The translations under genes were made by a program, and so were the position numbers. From Nageia nagi (lineage: Eukaryota > Pinophyta): 64,000 bases of DNA. The notes under the pieces were generated by a model that saw only the letters and a program-made list of their open reading frames with translations, was not told where the DNA came from and made no database searches. Below, piece after piece: positions 56,844-64,000 of this stretch (the stretch's first letter is position 1; each line of letters opens with the position of its first letter). Location of the stretch: the NCBI GenBank assembly GCA_050084985.1, contig JBITNC010000001.1, forward strand, positions 76,508,001-76,572,000, in the 5' to 3' direction.

Positions 56844-57577
56844 TGTAGATGCCTAAAATGATTTATTATTTATTTAATAAATCATATTTAGACTCATTAA
56901 ATAATTAAATGGTAATAATACATAAATCAAGATAAATTGTTACTATAATGCAATAGCATGTGTTAGGGCCAATGCAATATTTATCGTGGTTTATATTTTA
57001 AATTATCTTGAATATAGAAAAGATTATTGTTATTGCTATATGTCATATTTCGATCATTTTTGTTTCCTTGAAGGTTATAAATATAGGAGGTGAAGGTTGA
57101 CATCCCTATTATATCTCTCTAATATATGGTTGTCTCAAATATCAAGCATATAGTGTCTCTTGATATCACCTATCTTGAGAAATTTGTTATACTCTCTAAG
57201 CTTTGTTATCTCTCTTTTGCATGCAATGCAAAACATCAAGATCCATGAAATAAACAATGTACCATTCCTACTCTACTAGTGATGTGCACCTTCAATATTG
57301 GAAGGTCTAGATTTTGGGGAACAAATCATGGTTTCTTTCTAATGAATATTCATTACAAGCTCATCTAAAGTTTTATTGTAATCCTTCGAAGATTCATTAA
57401 TGTTATGCTTTGAGGATTGCATACATAATTGGCTACTTTCCACTCGATGTTAGGTTTATATGTTTCATGCACACTTATTGTAATCTGATATAGAGCATAT
57501 CATTGTATAATCATTTTATTCATGGACCACTTATTTATTTTGTATTTATTCATTAATTACACATTTTAGGGTCTACA
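56844..57577 (+). repeat. 3' LTR of the gypsy-like element
   Basis: The 734-bp LTR starts TGTAGATGCC and ends GGGTCTACA. It is the better-preserved copy, aligned over its length to 21169-21906. Confidence 0.82.
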
Positions 57578-58250
57578 AAGATATCTAATAAAATAACTAA
57601 TATTAATATGTACAAAAATGGATAAATGAATATACAGATGAAAATGAAAAAAAACCCCACTCAAATGACATGTTGTAGTCAAGGACATAACACCCAAATG
57701 CATAGAGTATACCATTACTAGGGCTACAATTCTATCATAAATAAAATAAAACATTGTCTATTTCTTGTCATTACAACTATGTAAGATGTAATATTGAAAA
57801 TAAAAGGTGTGATGAGGATGATAATAACTAATATCTGATGAAATTAACATAAGGTTTGATTATTATTTATATTGGCTACTTGTATTTGACTACATGCTTT
57901 TGAGTGTATTTCATAGTTGCAACCAATGATAACTTCATAATCAAGAATTCCCATTAAAATGGAATTGGTAGAGTGGATGCATCTCCTTGGTGCTTATAAA
58001 TTACATAAGAATGTAGGAATAGAGGAATTTGTGGAAATAATCCTTTTTTTAGCCTAAATATGCTTCATCTTATCTTCTTCTTTACAAATTTTTATGCTGA
58101 AGTAGTGTTTACAAATAAAAATTGAGCGTGTAAATAAATAAACAGAGAAATATCTACAAACTCAATATTATCTGTATACTAGCTATGGATAGCGATTTAT
58201 TCTAGATATCAATAAACAACATAACTAATTCAACAATGTACTTGTACCAA
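57578..58250. other. AT-rich spacer without recognised genes
   Basis: The spacer lies between the gypsy-like 3' LTR and the LTR region of the next element. Short frames only; nothing recognised. Confidence 0.5.
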
Positions 58251-59002
58251 CCAAGACTGTGATTCGTGTACTTACCTCACGGAACGTACCTGACAACGAA
58301 AGATGTAGATATTGGCGATGTAGTGATGATAAGCTACCTTTTCCACAACGTCGTGACCTGTAAGGATGTGAAAAGAGGACCACAGGTGGTCCATTTCAGT
58401 AGTATTAGAGCATCGATGGTGTTCTTCCGTTCACAAAGGAGCACTGGCGGCCCTAGCTTGATAGCTTTGACCTCTCGATTAGGTCCAGATCTTTAGTATA
58501 GATATCTCAGATTGCAGTGTAATATCAGAATTGATCGCATATGTTAGGAGAGCTCGTGTAAGGAAGCACACAAACCACAGCCTTGTAGGCGGTACCAAGA
58601 GATACCTTAAGGGGTAGCCACTTACAAGACCATACGTGGGATCATGTGTATCCTTGTTGTTGTGGACTTACTATTAGATCCCTTATTTATATAGATAATA
58701 GATAATACTGCCCATAGGTCGGTGTGCATCCACATAAATAAGGTTAATTCATAAGATTTAATATAAACACATCAATAAATAAGATAATTCATGCAATACT
58801 CAAGATAAACCATACAATATTCAAGATAACCCATGCAATATTCAAGATAAACCATGCAATATTCAAGGTAAACCATACAATATTCATATTCAAGCCAAAC
58901 ATTGATATTATCACTTTAATCCATTCAAGACATATAGTTAGGCCAAGCATATTTCATTAATTTATTGATTTAAAAACATAAATTCATTTTTATGTGTTAA
59001 CA
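58250..59002 (-). repeat. 3' LTR of the second gypsy-like element (left edge approximate)
   Basis: On the minus strand it begins TGTTAACACA at 59002 after the purine tract CCAAAGTGGGGCATC (59017-59003). A TATA-like ctatataaataag lies near 58679-58695 on the minus strand. Four copies of catgcaatattcaagataaacc-like phrases are at 58785-58890. A perfect palindrome, ggaccacaggtggtcc, is at 58377-58392. Confidence 0.5.
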
Positions 59003-59339
59003 GATGCCCCACTTTGGATGTGAAATCGAAAGAATCATGAGGTGACTTGAGATTTTGCATTCAAAGTAAAACACAATATCATAGCAAACAATTTTGATAA
59101 GCAATGATGAACACTAAGCATTCCAAACTTAAACAACATCATGATAAAGCTTATAGGTTAAGAAAACTCCCTTTTGATATTTACCTTGGGCATGCTTGCC
59201 CCTTGCGTTTTGCTGTAGAAGGTGATAGCCTGATATGTCTGATAATCTGATAAGCTGATAATCTTGCCGTAATGCTGATGACCCATGATGACAAACTTGA
59301 CAACACACATGATAGTGATTGGAAAAATGACTTGACCAC

Positions 59340-59500
59340 ACATGTTGACCAGACGACATCTTGACAAGACCACATCACAAGACAAAACATGACAACACAC
59401 ATGACAAGACATGATAACACACATGACCAACTCACAAGATAAGACATGATAGCACACATGACCAACTCACAAGACAAGACATGATAACACACATAACAAC
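59340..59500 (-). repeat. ~30-bp repeats of acaagacatgataacacacatgacc
   Basis: About five imperfect copies of a 25-35 bp unit, built on acaagacatga-aacacacatga. They lie between the LTR and the 96-bp array. Confidence 0.7.
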
Positions 59501-59524
59501 ACATGATAACCATAACCACACATA

Positions 59525-60285
59525 GGAGAGAGCTAAGTTCTACACAACTGAGCCTTCGCACCAAGAGGTGTACTCCAGTTGCATGAGAATCGAACTCCGC
59601 AAAATAATGATAAGCTGATATGTGAGAGCTAAGTTCCACACAACTCTTCGCACCAAGTTGCATAAGAACCAAACTCTGCAGAATAATGATAAGCTGATGT
59701 ATGAGGCTAAGTTCCACACAACTAAGCCTTCGCACCAAGAGGTGTACTCCAGTTGCATGAGAACCGAACTCCACAGAACAATGATAAACTGATGTATGAG
59801 AGCTAAGTTCCACACAACTGAGCCTTCGCACCAAGAGGTGTACTCCAGTTGCATAAGAACCGAACTCTGCAGAATAATGATAAGATGATGTATGAGAGCT
59901 AAGTTCCACACAACTGAGCCTTCGCACCAAGAGGTGTACTCCAGTTGCATGAGAACCGAACTCCGCAAAACAATGATAAACTAATGTATGAGAGCTAAGT
60001 TCCACACAACTGAGCCTTCGCACCAAGAGGTGTACTTCAATTGCATGAGAACTGAACTCCGCAGAACAATGATAAGCTGATGTATGAGAGCTAAGTTCCA
60101 CACAACTGAGCCTTCGCACCAAGAGGTGTACTCCAGTTGCATGAGAACTGAACTCCGTAGAACAATGATAAACTAATGTATGAGAGCTAAGTTCCACACA
60201 ACTGAGCCTTCGCACTAAGAGGTGTACTCCAGTTGCATGAGAACTGAACTCTATAGAATAATGATAAACTGATGAAGCTGATACT
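59525..60285 (-). repeat. 96-bp tandem array (8 copies)
   Basis: The phrase gctaagttccacacaactga starts units at 59532, 59628, 59706, 59802, 59898, 59994, 60090 and 60186. Spacing is exactly 96 bp except for one 78-bp unit with an 18-bp loss. As 96 is divisible by 3, the antisense frame 60329-59181 stays open with a 32-residue repeat (VHLLVRRLSCVELSSH). It may be an accident of the repeat, and no domain is recognised. Confidence 0.9.
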
Positions 60286-60289
60286 CCAC

Positions 60290-60840
60290 CAAGAAGCATG
60301 ATAAGCTGACTATGGGAGCTGGAATCCACTCACAAGCATATGATAAGCTGACTCATGGGAGCTGAACTCCACTCATAAGCACATGATAAGCTGACTATGG
60401 GAGCTGGAATCCTCTCCCAAGCATGATAGTCTGATCATGGGAGCTGGACTCCACTCATAAGCACATGATAAGCACATGATAGTCTAACCATGGGAGCTAG
60501 ACTCCACTCATAAGCATATGATAATCTGATTATAGGAGCTGGAACTCCACTCATAGGCACATGATAAGCACATGATAAGCTGACTATGGGAGCTGGACTC
60601 CTCTCATAAGCATGATAGTCTAATCACGGGAGCTGGAACTCCACTCACAAGCATGATAATCTAACCATGGGAGCTGGAACTCCTCTCACAAGCATGATAA
60701 TCTGATCACGGGAGCTAGACTCCACTCATAGGCACATGATAAGCAGATTATAGGAGCTGGACTCCACTCACAAGCATAATATTCTGATCATGGGAGTTGG
60801 ACTCCTCTCATAATCATGATAGTCTGATCACTCAGGTCTA
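60290..60840 (-). repeat. ~40-55 bp tandem array of gggagctggactccactcataagcacatgat type
   Basis: About a dozen imperfect units contain gggagctgga, ctccactca and aagcatgata(a/g)tctga. It adjoins the 96-bp array; both share the gataagctgat phrase, so one may have arisen from the other. Confidence 0.8.
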
Positions 60841-61644
60841 TAAACATGAAAACTCAAAGTAATATTCTCCTAGATATATCATTTGTCAAACACCTATGAC
60901 GCACACATGATACTTAGATAAGCTGATAATTTAGATCTGCAAACATGAAACTTCAAGGCAATATTCTCCTGGATATATCATTCATCAAACATCTATGCTC
61001 ATGCACTCATGATACTCAATTAAACTGATTTTAGATAAGGACACAGGTGGTCCTTTCCTACTGACTTTGAATGCCGCGTGTCTTCACTAGGCTCGAGGAG
61101 GTCTTTTCTTGAAGATTCATCAAAACGTTGATACATTCAATACATTCTTCCATTGCTGATGCCACTGCTCTGTCAGATTCCGAAGGAGTGCTGTGCTGAT
61201 TCTCATCTGTCATAGCTACATCCTCAAACTTGAATTATGTCTTGAATGTTGTGCCTTCCTCATTTACTACTAAGGACCCAACCTTTCTCTTGAATATACC
61301 TATGTCATTTTCTAGTTGCATCCTAGACTCAGAATTGATTCTCAAGGTTTTAGCTTGCTTTGTCACTATTCTTATTCTCTCCTGTATGCTCGACTCACAT
61401 ATGACCTACCATCCGACCTGCTCACCCTTGACCTACACTTCCAATTTTATTGCCCTTTTTCATGGAAATAGGACCGCTTTTGGCAATCCTTTCTGCCCTA
61501 GTTTGGACCATGGGCGGTCCTTCTCACCTGTAGTAGACCGTGGGCAGTCCTCATTTTCCTGTACTATTTTTTGCTATTTGCATTTCACATCTTGATACTG
61601 ACTTGCCTTTCATCCTTCTTTTCTTGCAGAGCTGTGCATACCTT

Positions 61645-61860
61645 ATGCGTCCATCCGGTAAGAGTGCCTCCTTCACCACTACCCAACAGTGGCCCCAAAC
61701 TGACATAGCCCAGAGTATTCTAGAGGACATTTCATTTAGCTACCTTGTGTTTGCTGACTATGTGTTTCATGACCGCAACATGCTGATAGCTTTGATGGGG
61801 AGGTGGGATCCAAACTCCAACACCTTTCACCACCGAACCATGAAGAAGCCTGCAGAATGA
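61645..61860 (+). pseudogene. PMD-like N-terminal frame, antisense in the second gypsy-like element
   Basis: The frame begins ATG at 61645 (MRPSGKSASFTTTQQW), just after an acceptor-like ttcttgcag. It contains ALMGRWDPNSNTFHH, which resembles the conserved ERWxPxTxTFHLPxGEMT of plant mobile-domain proteins. It stops at 61860, with further weak open sequence to about 62050. The expected downstream part of the domain is absent. It runs against the gag frame on the minus strand, as in the first gypsy-like element. An open stretch at 61230-61595 upstream has no recognised domain. The call depends on a short motif. Confidence 0.45.
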
Positions 61861-62121
61861 TTTAAGAACTAATATCTACCCCCAGACATATGCAAAATAG
61901 TGACCCAGGAGCAGAACATCCATACCGAGGGGGATCTAATGACTTTCATTCCAACAAAAATATATCACATAAGAGGACCGCAGGTGGTCTTCACTGATAG
62001 ATATGGAGCGCTGGCGCTCTTTTTCTTACATAAAAATGGATCCCCGTTTCCTCTACCATAATGTTGGTTAGCATGTCTACCCTAATGTTAGTTCTATTAG
62101 TATTAGCATGATCACAGGTGC

Positions 62122-64000
62122 TCACCAAATGATATTTCCGAAGGGCAACTCACCCCCGCTAGTGCTAGCTTCATGTTGATTCTTACACCATGGTGCCCCA
62201 ATGATAGTAGGGCTTTTTGTTTCATTTTCCTGTGCATACATTACTCCTATGTTATGTTTGGGCATGGGGTTTTTGTAGATTCCCAAGTTTTCATTATCTG
62301 TATGCACAGGAGCTTTTCCTTTTATGTCAAGTTTTTCAAATGAGATTGCCTTTCTATCTACCAGATCTTGGATGATATCTCTAAGTTTTTTACACTCACA
62401 TGTTTTATGACCATGAACTCTATGGTATAGGCAAAATCCTCCTGTAGTTTTTGTGGCTTGTTGGTTTACAGGTGGCAATTGAATTAGACCCTTCTTCACC
62501 AATAATTGCAACAACTCATTATGATCTTCTGTGATTTTGGTGTATACTTGGGAGTCTGAGGTTTGATTGATTTTTGTTTATGTTTTTCTTGTGTGATTAT
62601 GTTGATTGTTGAAGTTTCCCTTTCTTCTTTTCTAAGTTTCCACAAACCAATTTTCATCATGTGTTGCTCTTTTCGAATCATGGAATCAATCATTTCAGAG
62701 AGGGGTTGGTCTATAGAGTTAAGGAATTCAAGCATCATCTCATCTCTAATGGAGTTTATCAACATGTGTTTTAGTTCTTTCTCATTCAAGTTTATGAATT
62801 TTGCAATTTTCTTCCATTCGGCTACAAACTTGCTAAATGGTTGATTTTCTTTCTATTTTATTTTGGCAAGATCTATAATGAGTGGTTTTTTCTTTATGTT
62901 ATATTGATATTGATCTATGAATTCATGTTTTAGTTTCTCATAACTCTTGATGCTTTGATTTTCAAGTCCATAGTAATAATCGGATGCTTCTTTCCCTAAG
63001 CTAAGTGAAAAAAGTCTAGCTAACATATCAGAATCATGTTGATGTCTATAAGCTGCTTCTTCAAAGATTGCAATATGCATTCTCGGATCACTCCTACCAT
63101 TATATTTATCAAAATCTATGTCTTTCCCTTTCCAAATTTTACTCCTTATTATTGAACAAAGAGGGTGACTTTCTTCTAGTTTTTCATTCTCCTTTGCTTC
63201 ATTTAAATGTATTAGCCTTTTCAATTGTTCAGCCATGTTTGCTAATTGTGCTCTCATTTTATCTGATTTTTCTTTTTCAATTTGTGAGTTTGGATTATCT
63301 TTAGGTTGCTTATTTATGAAATCCACATTTTCAGGTTCTTGTTCACTTTCATAATCAAGTATTCTAGGAGTGAATCTCCCTATTTGTTCTCTCCATTCAT
63401 GAATCAGTCGATTTTCTAGTTCTCTCATGATGACCTGTCTTACACTCACTTGAGCTTTCCGGTAAGATTTTGTATTTATTATTTTCTTTACCTCTATCTC
63501 TTTGATTTTCTTTTCTTTAACCGACCAAAAAGGGTAAGCATTAAGAAGTTTTTGTGCAACAGGGTCTGTTTCAAGTTCTTTTTCTGACTCACTATCAGAC
63601 TCATCATCAAACTCAATTATTTCATCATCTTCTTCTTCTAATGTTATTGGTTTACGATATGCGAATGCCAAAGATGATGAAGAGGGTTCACAAACATTTT
63701 GTTTAACTATCTCGGGGGTAAAAGAGTTTTGATTATGATGGAGCATACAAAAATTGATATGACTTTCCATGGTATACACGGGCCACGGGTGATCTATTTC
63801 CACAGGGTTTAGATCGCGAGCAGTCTTATTATGATTGATTATGATGCTTGAAACAAAGATTGGTTCACCAAGAAATGTTCTAAAGGGAAATCTGAGACCA
63901 TTCACAGTTAAAAATTCATAGATTTTATGCAATGAATAAACTATGGTAGGATCTTCAGAGAACTTGTAGAATGCCCCAGAATGCTCTATGAATTTTTGTA
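62122..64000 (-). pseudogene. Ty3/gypsy gag, nearly intact, partial at window end
   Basis: The frame is open from the window end (reading QKFIEHSGAF) to a single TAG at 62855-62853, continues in the same frame to about 62540, then shifts by one frame to 62514-62122. The gag domain includes WKGKDIDFDKYNGRSDPRMH, EEAAYRHQHDSDMLARLFSL, ASDYYYGLENQSIKSYEKLK and INLNEKELKHMLINSIRDEM. Near the end are LLVKKGLIQLPPV and the motif FCLYHRVHGHKTCECKKLRD, a C-x-x-H-x4-H-x3-C zinc-like motif usual in plant Tat-type gag. It would form the particle shell. Only one stop and one frameshift make it the best preserved gag here. No protease follows. Confidence 0.85.

Larger units (their letters stand above)
21169..57577 (+). 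mobile_element. Ty3/gypsy-like element with gag and antisense PMD frame, interrupted by three copia elements
   Basis: Two LTRs of the same family lie at 21169-21906 and 56844-57577 in the same orientation. The flanking bases are aatat (21164-21168) and aagat (57578-57582), a possible target duplication with one change. After removing the nested copia block (25160-53039 plus one gctac copy), the internal part is about 7 kb: gag-like frames on the plus strand and a degenerate PMD frame on the minus strand. No protease, reverse transcriptase or integrase was found, so the element looks non-autonomous or internally deleted. Confidence 0.75.
58250..64000 (-). mobile_element. Second gypsy-like element with gag and an antisense PMD-like frame (runs off window end)
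   Basis: Minus-strand order: gag (64000 to 62122), then an opposite-strand PMD-like frame (61645-61860), tandem arrays (60840-59340), purine tract (59017-59003) and LTR (from 59002 leftwards). No protease, RT or integrase appears between gag and LTR. The 5' LTR would lie beyond 64000, and the left edge of the 3' LTR is not defined. Confidence 0.6.

Noticed and set aside
59340-60840. CRISPR-like array
   Set aside because: The arrays are head-to-tail tandem repeats without unique spacers, in plant DNA.

Overview
This window is plant nuclear DNA made almost entirely of LTR retrotransposons. No intact host gene is visible. The evidence for a plant is: Ty1/copia polyproteins in the plant order (gag, protease, integrase, reverse transcriptase, RNase H), primer sites resembling initiator tRNA-Met, Ty3/gypsy gag of the type usually placed in the plant Tat/Ogre group, plant-mobile-domain (PMD) antisense reading frames, and a fragment of a plant CDKG-type kinase. 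The AT-rich composition and deep nesting suggest a large-genome seed plant. A gymnosperm is possible, but that is a guess.

Layout. (1) 1-2018: 3' end of a plus-strand copia element. (2) 2019-2840: degenerate telomere-like array. (3) 3466-12314: complete but dead copia of the same family, inserted into an older repeat that carries triplicated primer-site-like motifs (2841-3465, and an LTR-like unit at 12402-13967). (4) 14.3-16.5 kb: 3' end of a minus-strand gypsy element with an integrase C-terminal remnant. (5) 16.5-21.2 kb: AT-rich DNA without a recognised gene. (6) 21169-57577: a plus-strand gypsy element with gag and an antisense PMD frame but no visible pol. An old minus-strand copia (25160-53039, direct repeat gctac) sits inside it. 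Two further elements sit inside that copia: a young minus-strand copia (27513-36683, direct repeat caaag) and a plus-strand SIRE-like copia with 2.2-kb LTRs (41147-50961, direct repeat atagc). (7) 58.2-64.0 kb: a second gag plus antisense PMD-like gypsy element on the minus strand, with large tandem arrays, running off the window.

The insertion order can be read directly: gypsy first, then the old copia, then the two inner elements independently. All polyproteins are broken by stops and frameshifts. The young copia has LTRs differing at only three positions, yet its reading frames are already dead, so it was probably moved by proteins from another copy.

The parts most worth a second look are: tandem hairpins in the copia 3' region that show compensatory base changes; a candidate intron just upstream of copia gag kept in three elements; a leader segment whose content differs in each element, one copy holding a kinase fragment; the repeated combination of gag with an antisense PMD frame and no pol; and recurrent 16-bp palindromes in the last element.
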